64,000 nt of DNA from assembly GCF_002251855.1 (NCBI RefSeq), contig NZ_NOXW01000016.1:1-64000 (forward strand). The letters run 5' to 3'. The position numbers were made by a program, and so were the translations under genes. The stretch comes from Rhodoferax sp. TH121 (GTDB taxonomy: Bacteria; Pseudomonadota; Gammaproteobacteria; Burkholderiales; Burkholderiaceae_C). Every line of letters starts with the position of its first letter. Position 1 is the stretch's first letter. Under the pieces are notes generated by a model. That model made no database searches. It saw only the letters and a program-made list of their open reading frames with translations, and was not told the origin of the DNA. Of the stretch, positions 48,111 through 57,389 are shown one piece after another.

Positions 48111-49031
48111 ATGGCTGCCAATTCTGCTGTTTCTATTGTCGGTGTGGACTGGGGAACCACCCACCGTCGTGCTTACGCTTTAGACGTTCAGGGCCAATGC
48201 CTGAGCGATATGTCGGATGCTGATGGTGCATTGGCTTGTAAGGGGCGTTTCCCGTCGGCGCTCGACGCTGCCTTGCGTGCACTCGATACCCGCCCAGCGG
48301 GCGTGGTGTTGGCCGGTATGGTTGGCAGTGCACTGGGCTGGCACGAGGTGCCGTATGTGGGCAGCCAAGTGCCAGTGCATGCCTTGGCTGCGCATGCGTT
48401 TCGCGTACCGGATACTGGCGACTCCATCCCCACCATCATCCTGCCGGGCTACTGCGTTCGCAACACGGCGGGGCTGCCCGATGTCATGCGCGGCGAAGAG
48501 ACGCAGCTGCTCGGCGCTTGGGCATTGGGCCATCGCAGCGGCTGGTTTGTCCTGCCGGGCACGCACAGCAAGTGGGTGCAGCTCGAAGATGGGCGTGTAC
48601 TGCAACTGCGCACCTATATGACGGGAGAGCTGTTTGACCTGTTGCGCCGTCATGGGACGGTGGCTGCCGCGGCGGGGACGGCCGAGCCAATATGGGACGA
48701 TGCCGCATTTGCAGCGGGTGTCCGGGCCGCTGGCGAACATGCCTTAAGCCATCAGATTTTCAGTGCGCGTGCCCGCGTCGTCTGCAAGGACATGCCGGCC
48801 ACCAGCACCACAGCCTATTTGAGTGGCCTGCTGATTGGCACAGAACTCAAGGATGTGCTGCACGACAGCGCAGGCCCCCTAGGGACCTTCAAGCTGTTGG
48901 GCTCGCCGCAGCTGGTAGCCCATTACCAGAGCGCCGCCCAGCTGTTGGGCTTGTCCTTTGACATTCTCGATGCACAGGCCGCTTTCGTGGCCGCCATGCA
49001 CCACATTGACCTGAACTGGAAACTGACATGA
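48111..49031 (+). CDS. dgoK: 2-dehydro-3-deoxygalactonokinase
   Basis: The 306-residue protein fits DgoK: phosphate-binding start SIVGVDWGTTHRRAYALD, middle GMVGSALGWHEVPYV, MRGEETQLLGAW and VLPGTHSKWVQLEDG with the catalytic region. It phosphorylates 2-keto-3-deoxy-galactonate to the 6-phosphate, which the next gene's aldolase splits. The start at 48111 lacks a strong ribosome binding site. It overlaps the aldolase start by four bases. Confidence 0.93.
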   Translation: MAANSAVSIVGVDWGTTHRRAYALDVQGQCLSDMSDADGALACKGRFPSALDAALRALDTRPAGVVLAGMVGSALGWHEVPYVGSQVPVHALAAHAFRVPDTGDSIPTIILPGYCVRNTAGLPDVMRGEETQLLGAWALGHRSGWFVLPGTHSKWVQLEDGRVLQLRTYMTGELFDLLRRHGTVAAAAGTAEPIWDDAAFAAGVRAAGEHALSHQIFSARARVVCKDMPATSTTAYLSGLLIGTELKDVLHDSAGPLGTFKLLGSPQLVAHYQSAAQLLGLSFDILDAQAAFVAAMHHIDLNWKLT

Positions 49032-49660
49032 CAACTTCTACCGAAGTGCTGGCGCGGACGCGCCGCATGCCCTTGGTCGCCATCCTGCGCGGCCTCTTGC
49101 CTGCTGAAGCCGAGGCCGTGGGGGCCGCGTTGGTGGAAAGCGGCTTTCGCACGCTGGAAGTGCCACTGAACCGGCCTGGCGCGCTGGAGTGTATTGCCAC
49201 GCTGGCGCGTACATTGCCGGCTGACGCCATCGTAGGTGGTGGCACCATGCTGACCGTGGCCGATGTGGAGGCTGTGCACGCCGCTGGCGGTCGCCTGATG
49301 GTGTCGCCCAACTGCGATGTGACGGTGATCCGCCGCGCCGTGGCTCTGGGCATGTTGTGTGCGCCTGGTGTGGCCACGCCCACCGAGGCCTTTACTGCGT
49401 TGCAGGCGGGCGCCCACGCGCTCAAATTGTTCCCCGCCGAGATGGTGGGCCACGGTGGCATCAAGGCCCTGAAGTCCGTATTGCCCGCGGGTACTGACCT
49501 TTGGCCCGTGGGGGGTATTACCCCGGAGAGCATGGCACCATGGAAAAAAGCCGGTGCCACCGGTTTTGGAATCGGCGGCCAGCTGTTTGCCCCAGGCACC
49601 TCTGCGGCAGACGTGTTGGCACGTGGCCGCGCCTACGTGCAGGCCTGGCAGCAGGCTTGA
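49028..49660 (+). CDS. dgoA: 2-dehydro-3-deoxy-6-phosphogalactonate aldolase
   Basis: The 210-residue class I aldolase has LVAILRGLLPAEAEAVG, glutamate in RTLEVPLNRP, IVGGGTMLTVADVEAV, SPNCD and the Schiff-base lysine in HALKLFPAEM. LEVPLNRPG rather than IEVTLRTP favours the KDPGal over the KDPG group. It yields pyruvate and glyceraldehyde-3-phosphate. It converges on rsmI with a four-base gap. Confidence 0.92.
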   Translation: MTTSTEVLARTRRMPLVAILRGLLPAEAEAVGAALVESGFRTLEVPLNRPGALECIATLARTLPADAIVGGGTMLTVADVEAVHAAGGRLMVSPNCDVTVIRRAVALGMLCAPGVATPTEAFTALQAGAHALKLFPAEMVGHGGIKALKSVLPAGTDLWPVGGITPESMAPWKKAGATGFGIGGQLFAPGTSAADVLARGRAYVQAWQQA

Positions 49661-49664
49661 CGCC

Positions 49665-50576
49665 TTAGCCCTGTTTCAGGGCCAAAGCCCGTTCATACAG
49701 AGCATTGCGCGCTTCGCCAGTGATGTCTGCGGCCAACTTGACTGCAGTCTTCAGTGGCAGCTCCGCCAGCAGCAGTTTAAGCACGCGGTCGTCAGGTGCT
49801 TGTGCGGCACTGGCTGTGGCCGGATGGATCACCAGTGCAAATTCACCGCGCAAGCGGTTGGCGTCGGCCGCCAGCCAAGCGCCCAATTCAGCCGCGGCGA
49901 CGGTGGCGATCTCTTCGAATTGCTTGGTCAGCTCCCGCCCCACGGTCACCATGCGTGTTTCCAATCGGGCGATGGCTGATGCCAGCGCTTCGATGCGGTG
50001 GGGGGCTTCCAGCAACACGACGGCACGGCGCTCTTCGGCAAGTTGCTGCACCTCATGGGCACGTTCGGTGGCCTTGGACGACAGAAAGCCGCGAAACACA
50101 AAGCCGCTGTGGCCGTCGGTGCCTTCGGCCAGTCCAGCCGCGCACAGCACCGTTGTGACGCTGCTGGCCCCGGGCAGCGGAATGCTGCGCAGGCCGGCGA
50201 CCCGCACCTGTGCCACCAGCCGCGCACCCGGGTCGCTGATGCCGGGTGTTCCGGCATCGCTAACGTAGGCCACCCGCTGACCTTGGAGCAGGCGCGCAAC
50301 CACGCCTTCAGCTGCTTCGGCCTCGTTGTGCTGGTGTACAGCCAACAATTGACCCGCAGATTTGTCGACGCCGTAGGCTCGCAGCATCTGCTGGGTGTGG
50401 CGGGTGTCTTCACAGGCAATGCTGTCGGCCAGGGTCAGTACGTGCAGCGCGCGCAGGCTGATGTCGGCCAGGTTGCCAATGGGTGTGGCCACCAGGTACA
50501 ACGCGCCCTGCGGATAATGCTGCGCACCGGCGGCTTCTTTGGCAGCAGACAGGGCAGAGATAAACGACGCACTCAT
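49665..50576 (-). CDS. rsmI: 16S rRNA 2'-O-methyltransferase RsmI (C1402)
   Basis: The 303-residue protein has the tetrapyrrole-methylase fold with LYLVATPIGNLADISLRAL, EDTRHTQQMLRAYG, YVSDAGTPGISDPGARLV and PLPGASSV. It methylates C1402 of 16S rRNA. The start at 50576 is directly back to back with the yraN start codon at 50577 (CATATG), so the two genes have no spacer between them; their promoters must lie within each other. Confidence 0.95.
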   Translation of the reverse strand: MSASFISALSAAKEAAGAQHYPQGALYLVATPIGNLADISLRALHVLTLADSIACEDTRHTQQMLRAYGVDKSAGQLLAVHQHNEAEAAEGVVARLLQGQRVAYVSDAGTPGISDPGARLVAQVRVAGLRSIPLPGASSVTTVLCAAGLAEGTDGHSGFVFRGFLSSKATERAHEVQQLAEERRAVVLLEAPHRIEALASAIARLETRMVTVGRELTKQFEEIATVAAAELGAWLAADANRLRGEFALVIHPATASAAQAPDDRVLKLLLAELPLKTAVKLAADITGEARNALYERALALKQG

Positions 50577-50966
50577 ATGGATTTCTTTCCAACACGACCA
50601 GCACGGAGCGCCACCACCAAACAACTGGGGGACGCGGGGGAAGAGGCCGCTCTGCGCTATTTGCTGGGACAGGGGCTGAAGCTGGTCACCCGCAATTATC
50701 GAACCCCTGGGCGCGGTGGCGGAGAAATCGACCTCATCATGCGAATGCGGGATGGAACCTTGGTTTTTGTGGAGGTGCGCAAACGGGCGTCCAGCCGCCA
50801 TGGCGGTGGCGCCGCCAGTGTTGGCACTGTTAAGCAACGCCGCATTGTGCTGGCGGCTCGGCACTACCTCCTACGTGTGGCGCACTTGCCTCCGTGCCGT
50901 TTCGACGTGGTGGTCTTGGATGGCGAGCGGATCGAATGGCTGCAGGCTGCATTTGACGCAACCTGA
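50577..50966 (+). CDS. yraN: UPF0102 family nuclease-fold protein YraN
   Basis: The 129-residue protein shows the YraN pattern: TTKQLGDAGEEAALRYLLGQGLKLVTRNYRTPGRGGGEIDLIMRMRDGTLVFVEVRKR, a restriction endonuclease-like core with GEIDLI and VEVRxR, and a C-terminal RFDVVVLDG. Function unproven. The start at 50577 abuts the divergent rsmI start. Neighbours rsmI, diaA and dolP match the conserved yraL-yraN-diaA-dolP order of enterobacteria. Confidence 0.92.
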   Translation: MDFFPTRPARSATTKQLGDAGEEAALRYLLGQGLKLVTRNYRTPGRGGGEIDLIMRMRDGTLVFVEVRKRASSRHGGGAASVGTVKQRRIVLAARHYLLRVAHLPPCRFDVVVLDGERIEWLQAAFDAT

Positions 50967-52255
<1,289 letters not shown>

Positions 52256-52260
52256 GTCAC

Positions 52261-52285
52261 AAAAAGGCCCCTCCGGGCCTTTTTT
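52261..52285. terminator. Bidirectional terminator between dolP and the dehydrogenase gene
   Basis: A 10-bp stem AAAAAGGCCC/GGGCCTTTTT (52261-52270/52275-52284) with loop CTCC, A run on one side and T run on the other, serves both converging genes. Confidence 0.9.
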
Positions 52286-53210
52286 ATTTCAGTCGCTTGA
52301 TCAGGCTTGACGTATCCCAGCGCTGGCCGCCCATCTGCTGAACATCGGCATAAAACTGGTCCACCAGCGCCGTCACCGGTAGCCGTGCGCCATTGCGCTT
52401 GGCCTCGTCCAGCACCAGGCCCAGGTCCTTGCGCATCCAGTCCACCGCAAAGCCGAAGTCAAACTTGTCGGCCACCATAGTCTTGCCACGGTTGTCCATC
52501 TGCCAGCTCTGCGCCGCGCCCTTGCCAATCACGTCCAAGACCTGGTTCATGTCCAGCCCGGCCCTCTGACCAAAGGCAATCGCCTCACTTAAACCTTGCA
52601 CCAGTCCGGCAATACAAATCTGGTTCACCATCTTGGCCAGTTGGCCTGCGCCGCTCTCGCCCAGCAGCGTGAAGGCGCGTGAGAACGCCATCGCCACGGG
52701 CTTCACGGTTTCAAACGCGTTGGCATCTCCTCCGCACATCACGGTCAGGAGGCCGTTCTGCGCACCTGCTTGGCCGCCGGACACCGGGGCATCGATGAAC
52801 TGCAGTCCTTTTGCCCGGGCCGCCACACTGAGCTCACGGGCAATGTCGGCCGACGCCGTGGTGTGGTCTACAAAGATCGCCCCGGGCTTCATGCCAGCAA
52901 AGGCTCCATCGGCACCCAGTGTCACGCTGCGCAGATCGTCGTCATTGCCCACGCAGCAAAAGATGATGTCGGCGCTCTGCGCTGCTTGACGCGGCGTGGT
53001 GGCATGGGCGTGCGCGCCCAATTGGCTGCTAGCTCCTGAGAACTCGGCGCACCAAGCTATCGATTTGCTAGCGGTGCGGTTGTACACGGTGACCTGGTGT
53101 CCGGCGCGCGCAAGGTGTCCGGCCATAGGGTAGCCCATGACACCCAGGCCCAGAAATGCGACGGAGTACGCGGGGGAGGGGTCGTAGGTTTTGTCGTTGA
53201 TATTGGGCAT
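52284..53210 (-). CDS. 3-hydroxyisobutyrate dehydrogenase family protein with repeat insertion
   Basis: The 308-residue enzyme has the NAD-binding GLGVMGYPMAGHLARAGHQVTVYNRT, FCCVGNDDDLRSVTLG, catalytic lysine segment GQLAKMVNQICIAGLVQGLSEAIAF and DAPVSGGQAGAQNG. It oxidises hydroxyisobutyrate or related 3-hydroxyacids. Residues just after YNRT (ASKSIAWCAEFSGASSQLG) are encoded by DNA matching the dispersed repeat in the same frame as in yggS; this covers the loop after the second Rossmann strand and may be longer than in relatives. Confidence 0.9.
   Translation of the reverse strand: MPNINDKTYDPSPAYSVAFLGLGVMGYPMAGHLARAGHQVTVYNRTASKSIAWCAEFSGASSQLGAHAHATTPRQAAQSADIIFCCVGNDDDLRSVTLGADGAFAGMKPGAIFVDHTTASADIARELSVAARAKGLQFIDAPVSGGQAGAQNGLLTVMCGGDANAFETVKPVAMAFSRAFTLLGESGAGQLAKMVNQICIAGLVQGLSEAIAFGQRAGLDMNQVLDVIGKGAAQSWQMDNRGKTMVADKFDFGFAVDWMRKDLGLVLDEAKRNGARLPVTALVDQFYADVQQMGGQRWDTSSLIKRLK
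53013..53072 (-). repeat. Dispersed repeat copy inside the hydroxyisobutyrate dehydrogenase gene
   Basis: On the minus strand the head GCTAGC-AAATC-GATAGC (53072-53056) is followed by TTGGTGCGCCGAGTTCTCAGG, AGCTAGCAGCC and TTGGGC, an ungapped match to the family. It is sense-oriented and lies in frame 1 of the element, so the gene is not broken. Confidence 0.75.
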
Positions 53211-53222
53211 GGTGCTAAATAG

Positions 53223-53264
53223 TTGGGGTCAAAGCATGTCGCTGCGCAAGTGGTCTGACCCCAA
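53223..53264. repeat. TTGGGGTCA inverted repeat
   Basis: Perfect 9-bp arms TTGGGGTCA (53223-53231) and TGACCCCAA (53256-53264) flank a 24-base loop, between pilU and the dehydrogenase gene. I recall TTGGGGTCAGACC-type motifs as common repeats in betaproteobacteria; it is a second, unrelated repeat type in this window and resembles REP hairpins. Confidence 0.55.
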
Positions 53265-53268
53265 GGTC

Positions 53269-54405
53269 TCACATAATCGCGAAATTTTCGGTGCCGGCGG
53301 ACAGGTCGTTGGACTTTCCACGCTGGCTGTTGAGTTTGATCTGCAGGCGCAGGTCGTTGAGCGAGTCGGCGTTGCGCAGCGCGTCTTCGTAGGTGATGGC
53401 ATTGCCTTCGTAGAGGTCGAACAGGGCCTGGTCGAAGGTCTGCATGCCGGCCTGGCGGCTCTTTTTCATGATTTCCTTCACCTCGGAGACCTCGCCCTTG
53501 AAGATCAGGTCGGAGATCAGTGGTGAGTTGATCATGATTTCTACCGCTGCCACACGGCCCTTGCCGTCCTGCTTGGGGATCAGGCGCTGGGAGACCAGGG
53601 CCTTGAGGTTGAGCGAAAGGTCCATCAGCAGTTGGCTGCGGCGCTCTTCGGGGAAGAAGTTGATGATGCGGTCCAGCGCCTGGTTGGCGCTGTTGGCGTG
53701 CAGCGTGGCCAGGCACAAGTGCCCGGTTTCGGCAAAGGCCACGGCATGTTCCATGGTTTCGCGGTCGCGGATTTCGCCCATCAGAATCACGTCCGGCGCC
53801 TGGCGTAGCGTGTTCTTCAGTGCGGCCTCCCAGCTGTCGGTGTCCAGGCCCACTTCACGCTGGGTCACCACGCAGTTCTTGTGGGCGTGTACAAATTCCA
53901 CAGGGTCTTCGATGGTGATGATGTGGCCAAAGGACTTGTCATTGCGCCAGTCCACCATGGCCGCGAGTGTGGTCGATTTGCCAGAGCCGGTCGCCCCCAC
54001 CATGATGCAAAGGCCGCGTTTGGCCATCACTACTTCTTTGAGCACTTGGGGCACGCCCAAGCCATCGATGGTGGGCAGCACCTGGGGAATCACCCGCAGC
54101 ACCAGCCCCACCTTGCCTTGCTGAATAAATGCATTGGCGCGGAAACGTCCAATGCCGGCAGGCGCAATCGCGAAGTTGCTCTCCTTGGTGCGCTCGAACT
54201 CGGCCACCTGCTTGTCGTTCATGATGGAACGCGCCAGCGCCATGGTGTGGGCGGCGTTTAGCGGCTGGGGCGAGACCTTGGTAACCTTGCCGTCCACCTT
54301 GATGGCGGGCGGGAAGTCGGCCGTGATGAACAAGTCGCTGCCATTGCGGCTGACCATGAGTTTGAGCAGGTCATTGATGAATTTGGTTGCCTGGTCGCGT
54401 TCCAT
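53269..54405 (-). CDS. pilU: Type IV pilus retraction ATPase PilU
   Basis: The 378-residue protein has Walker A GATGSGKSTTLAAM, Walker B LMGEIRDRETMEHA, TLHANSANQALDRIINFFPEERR, and a C-terminal tail without the PilT AIRNLIREAK motif, as usual for PilU. It assists PilT in retracting type IV pili in the cytoplasm. It lies 23 bases after pilT on the same strand, preceded by an AAGGAGGTG ribosome site. Confidence 0.95.
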   Translation of the reverse strand: MERDQATKFINDLLKLMVSRNGSDLFITADFPPAIKVDGKVTKVSPQPLNAAHTMALARSIMNDKQVAEFERTKESNFAIAPAGIGRFRANAFIQQGKVGLVLRVIPQVLPTIDGLGVPQVLKEVVMAKRGLCIMVGATGSGKSTTLAAMVDWRNDKSFGHIITIEDPVEFVHAHKNCVVTQREVGLDTDSWEAALKNTLRQAPDVILMGEIRDRETMEHAVAFAETGHLCLATLHANSANQALDRIINFFPEERRSQLLMDLSLNLKALVSQRLIPKQDGKGRVAAVEIMINSPLISDLIFKGEVSEVKEIMKKSRQAGMQTFDQALFDLYEGNAITYEDALRNADSLNDLRLQIKLNSQRGKSNDLSAGTENFAIM

Positions 54406-54428
54406 GAGAACACCTCCTTTCGATTGGG

Positions 54429-55472
54429 TCAGCCTGGGAAGTTCTCAGGAATCTTCGCCTTGCCGCGCGCTTCTGCGGCGCTGATGACATTGCGCTTCAC
54501 CAGATCCGTGAGATTCTGGTCCAGCGTCTGCATGCCTACGCTGTTGCCGGTCTGGATGGCCGAATACATCTGCGCGACCTTGGCTTCTCGGATCAGGTTA
54601 CGGATCGCGCTGGTGCCGAGCATGATCTCGTGCGCAGCCACGCGGCCCTGGCCGTCCTTGGTCTTGCACAAGGTCTGCGAGATCACCGCCTGCAGCGACT
54701 CGGACAACATGGCGCGGACCATTTCCTTTTCTTCGGATGGGAACACGTCAATGATCCGGTCAATCGTTTTGGCGGCGCTGGAGGTGTGCAGGGTGCCGAA
54801 CACCAAGTGCCCGGTTTCGGCGGCAGTCATGGCCAGACGGATGGTTTCCAGGTCGCGCATTTCGCCCACCAGGATGGCGTCCGGGTCTTCGCGCAGAGCA
54901 GACTTCAAGGCGGCAGCAAAGCTCAAGGTGTGCGGGCCCACTTCGCGCTGGTTGACCAGGCACTTTTTGGACTCGTGCACGAATTCGATCGGGTCTTCCA
55001 CCGTCAGGATGTGGCCGAACTCGGTCTCATTGAGGAAGTTGACCATGGCCGCCAACGTGGTGGACTTGCCCGAACCCGTAGGGCCGGTCACCAGCACCAA
55101 ACCGCGCGGTTTGAGCGCCAGATCGGCAAAGATCTTGGGCGCGTTGAGCTGTTCCAGCGACAGGATCTTGCTCGGAATCGTCCGGAACACGGCGCCTGCA
55201 CCACGGTTGTGGTTGAAGGCGTTGACGCGGAAGCGTGCCAGGCCATCGATTTCGAACGAGAAGTCAATCTCCAGGAACTCTTCGTACATCTTGCGCTGGG
55301 TGTCGTTCATGATGTCGTACACCATGGCGTGCACCTGCTTGTGGTCCAGCGGCTCCACGTTGATGCGGCGCACGTCACCGTGCACGCGGATCATGGGAGG
55401 CAGACCGGCTGAGAGGTGCAAGTCGGAAGCCTTGTTTTTGACGCTGAACGCCAGCAGCTGGGTAATGTCCAC
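54429..55472 (-). CDS. pilT: Type IV pilus retraction ATPase PilT
   Basis: The 347-residue protein has Walker A GPTGSGKSTTLAAM, Walker B ILVGEMRDLETI, GTLHTSSAAKTIDRIIDVFPSEEK and the PilT signature SAIRNLIREAKVAQM. The start is GTG at 55472 (VDITQLLAFSVKNKASDLHLS), matching the family N-terminus and preceded by AGAGGA; a much longer upstream frame overlaps yggS and is rejected. It drives pilus retraction and twitching. It is divergent from yggS, a conserved pairing. Confidence 0.95.
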   Translation of the reverse strand: MDITQLLAFSVKNKASDLHLSAGLPPMIRVHGDVRRINVEPLDHKQVHAMVYDIMNDTQRKMYEEFLEIDFSFEIDGLARFRVNAFNHNRGAGAVFRTIPSKILSLEQLNAPKIFADLALKPRGLVLVTGPTGSGKSTTLAAMVNFLNETEFGHILTVEDPIEFVHESKKCLVNQREVGPHTLSFAAALKSALREDPDAILVGEMRDLETIRLAMTAAETGHLVFGTLHTSSAAKTIDRIIDVFPSEEKEMVRAMLSESLQAVISQTLCKTKDGQGRVAAHEIMLGTSAIRNLIREAKVAQMYSAIQTGNSVGMQTLDQNLTDLVKRNVISAAEARGKAKIPENFPG

Positions 55473-55526
55473 GGAATCCTCTTTCGCTGAGATGGGCTGG
55501 GAAGGGTTTGGTACGCTTGGCAGATT

Positions 55527-56225
55527 ATGACGATGATTGCCGACAATCTCCATGCAGTGCACGCCCGCATTGCCCAGGCGTGCACCCAGGCCGGACGGCC
55601 GGTGGATGCGGTGCGGTTGCTCGCCGTTTCCAAGACCTTTGGTCCCGAAGCCGTGCAGCAGGCCTTTGACGCTGGCCAGCGTGCGTTCGGCGAAAACTAC
55701 ATTCAGGAGGCGGTAGAAAAAATCGCCACCTTGGCCCATTTGCCGCTGGAGTGGCATTGCATAGGCCCGATCCAGAGCAACAAGACCCGGCTGGTGGCCG
55801 AGCACTTCCAGTGGTCACATACGGTGGACCGCTTGAAGATCGCCCAGCGCCTGAGCGAACAGCGCCCCGCGCATCTGCCGCCCTTGCAGGTGTGTATTCA
55901 GGTGAATGTGGACGGTGGATCCACAAAATCGGGCATGTTGCCCGAGGAGGTCCTGCCCCTCGCTCGGGCCGTGGCCACCCTTCCACGGTTGACGCTGCGC
56001 GGCCTGATGTGCATCCCTGAGCCTGCTCCTGATTTTGTAGCTGCTTGCGCAGTATTCACGAAGGCTAGAGGCCTATTTGATGCATTAATTAGCGAAGGTC
56101 TGGTGCTGGACACCCTGTCTATGGGCATGAGTGCCGATGTGGACGCTGCAGTGGCCAGCGGCAGCACCCTGGTGCGGGTGGGTAGCGCGATATTTGGTGC
56201 CCGCAGCTACCCTGCCAGCACTTAG
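55527..56225 (+). CDS. yggS: PLP homeostasis protein YggS
   Basis: The 232-residue protein has the PLP lysine in LLAVSKTF (about residue 36), FGENYIQEAVEKI, HCIGPIQSNKTR and TLSMGMSADVDAAVASGSTLVRVGSAIFG. YggS/PLPBP binds pyridoxal phosphate without known catalysis and keeps its balance. Residues 167-188 (APDFVAACAVFTKARGLFDALI) are encoded by a dispersed repeat copy in frame 1 of the element; in relatives this helix is present but not built from the repeat. Its stop overlaps the stop of the converging next gene by four bases. Confidence 0.94.
   Translation: MTMIADNLHAVHARIAQACTQAGRPVDAVRLLAVSKTFGPEAVQQAFDAGQRAFGENYIQEAVEKIATLAHLPLEWHCIGPIQSNKTRLVAEHFQWSHTVDRLKIAQRLSEQRPAHLPPLQVCIQVNVDGGSTKSGMLPEEVLPLARAVATLPRLTLRGLMCIPEPAPDFVAACAVFTKARGLFDALISEGLVLDTLSMGMSADVDAAVASGSTLVRVGSAIFGARSYPAST
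56025..56090 (+). repeat. Dispersed repeat copy inside yggS
   Basis: The head GCT-N11-AGC (56025-56041) is followed by TGCTTGCGCAGTATTCACG and AAGGCTAGAGGCC with TATTTG, a near-perfect match to the copies at 13397 and 35523. The element is in frame 1, encoding 22 residues, and the gene remains intact. Confidence 0.87.
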
Positions 56226-57349
56226 GTACGCACGCGACCGTCGCCGGTGAGCATGGAGAGTTCGACAAAGCTGGATGCAGCACGTTCAGTGCGTGAAAAG
56301 TTCACATTGAAGCCGCCAAAGGGCTGCCCATTGATGCTCTCCATCGCGCTGATGAATCCCTCAGAACCGCCTCGGGCGCCAGAGCGGCGCAGCCCTTCTG
56401 CCATCACACGGGCCGCTATGTAGCCCTCCATACTGGAGAAGTTGGCCTGTACCGCGCCATTGGTTTTGCGCACCGCCTCTGCAAATTCTCGTGAGATGGG
56501 CTTGCTGCCCGTGTAGGGCGACGGCACCACTTGCGACACGACCACACCAGCGCCCTCGCGGCCCAGTTCGTCGGCCAAGGCTTGCGTGCCCACAAAAGAC
56601 ACGTTGTAAAGACCGCCCCCGTAGCCCGCCTTGCGCGCTGCACGCACATAGGCCGCGCACGATTTGTATGCGCTGATTTGCACTACGGCTTCAGGGGCTG
56701 CCGCATGGATGATTTCCACTGCTTTGGCCACATCGACCGAATTGCGCTCTACTGTGGCCACGGCCACGGGTTTCAGGTTCAGGGCAGCCAGTGCCAGTGT
56801 GACGCCGTCCAGGCCCGCCTTGCCGTAGGCATCGTTCTGGTAAAAAACGGCCACCTTCGTCAGGCCTACGTGGTGGAGCTGTTTGACGATCAGTGCCGTC
56901 TCGTCGTTGTAAGAGGCCCGCACGTGGAAGGCATAACGATTCAGGGGCGCGCGCAGCGCCATGGCGCCAGTGAACGGGGCCACAAAAGGCACCTTGGCCT
57001 TGGTAGCCAGGGGCAGTGCGGCCACGCTGGTGGGGGTGCCGATGTAGCCAAACAATGCATACACATCGTCTTCAAGCAGCTTTTTGGTGTTGTCTGCGCA
57101 GCGCTCGGGTTCGTAGCCGTCGTCGAGCTTGCGGATTTCCACGCTGCGCCCGCCCACGCCGCCTTGGGCGTTGAGTTGGTCAAAGTAGAGTTTGGCACCT
57201 GCATGGAACTGAATGCCCAGCTGGGCCGCAGGCCCGGTAAAGGCGGCCGACTGGCCGAGAATGATTTTGTCGGACTGCGCGTGCACAGCCGGAAACCCGG
57301 CCAGGCCCGCTGCACCGGCGGCGAAAGAGAATTGGCGACGATTGATCAT
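56222..57349 (-). CDS. ABC transporter substrate-binding protein, LivJ type
   Basis: The 375-residue protein has a Tat-like or Sec signal (MINRRQFSFAAGAAGLAGFPAVHA) and the type I periplasmic binding fold: ILGQSAAFTGPAAQLGIQFHAGAKLYFDQLNAQGG, VYALFGYIGTPTSVAAL and VAVFYQNDAYGKAGLDG. Binding-protein genes of this type take up branched amino acids, amides or aromatics; no permease genes adjoin it, so it is an orphan here and could also serve as a sensor component. Confidence 0.88.
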   Translation of the reverse strand: MINRRQFSFAAGAAGLAGFPAVHAQSDKIILGQSAAFTGPAAQLGIQFHAGAKLYFDQLNAQGGVGGRSVEIRKLDDGYEPERCADNTKKLLEDDVYALFGYIGTPTSVAALPLATKAKVPFVAPFTGAMALRAPLNRYAFHVRASYNDETALIVKQLHHVGLTKVAVFYQNDAYGKAGLDGVTLALAALNLKPVAVATVERNSVDVAKAVEIIHAAAPEAVVQISAYKSCAAYVRAARKAGYGGGLYNVSFVGTQALADELGREGAGVVVSQVVPSPYTGSKPISREFAEAVRKTNGAVQANFSSMEGYIAARVMAEGLRRSGARGGSEGFISAMESINGQPFGGFNVNFSRTERAASSFVELSMLTGDGRVRT

Positions 57350-57389
57350 CCCCCATTGTCGCCGATTAAGGGTAAACCCTAATATTTAC

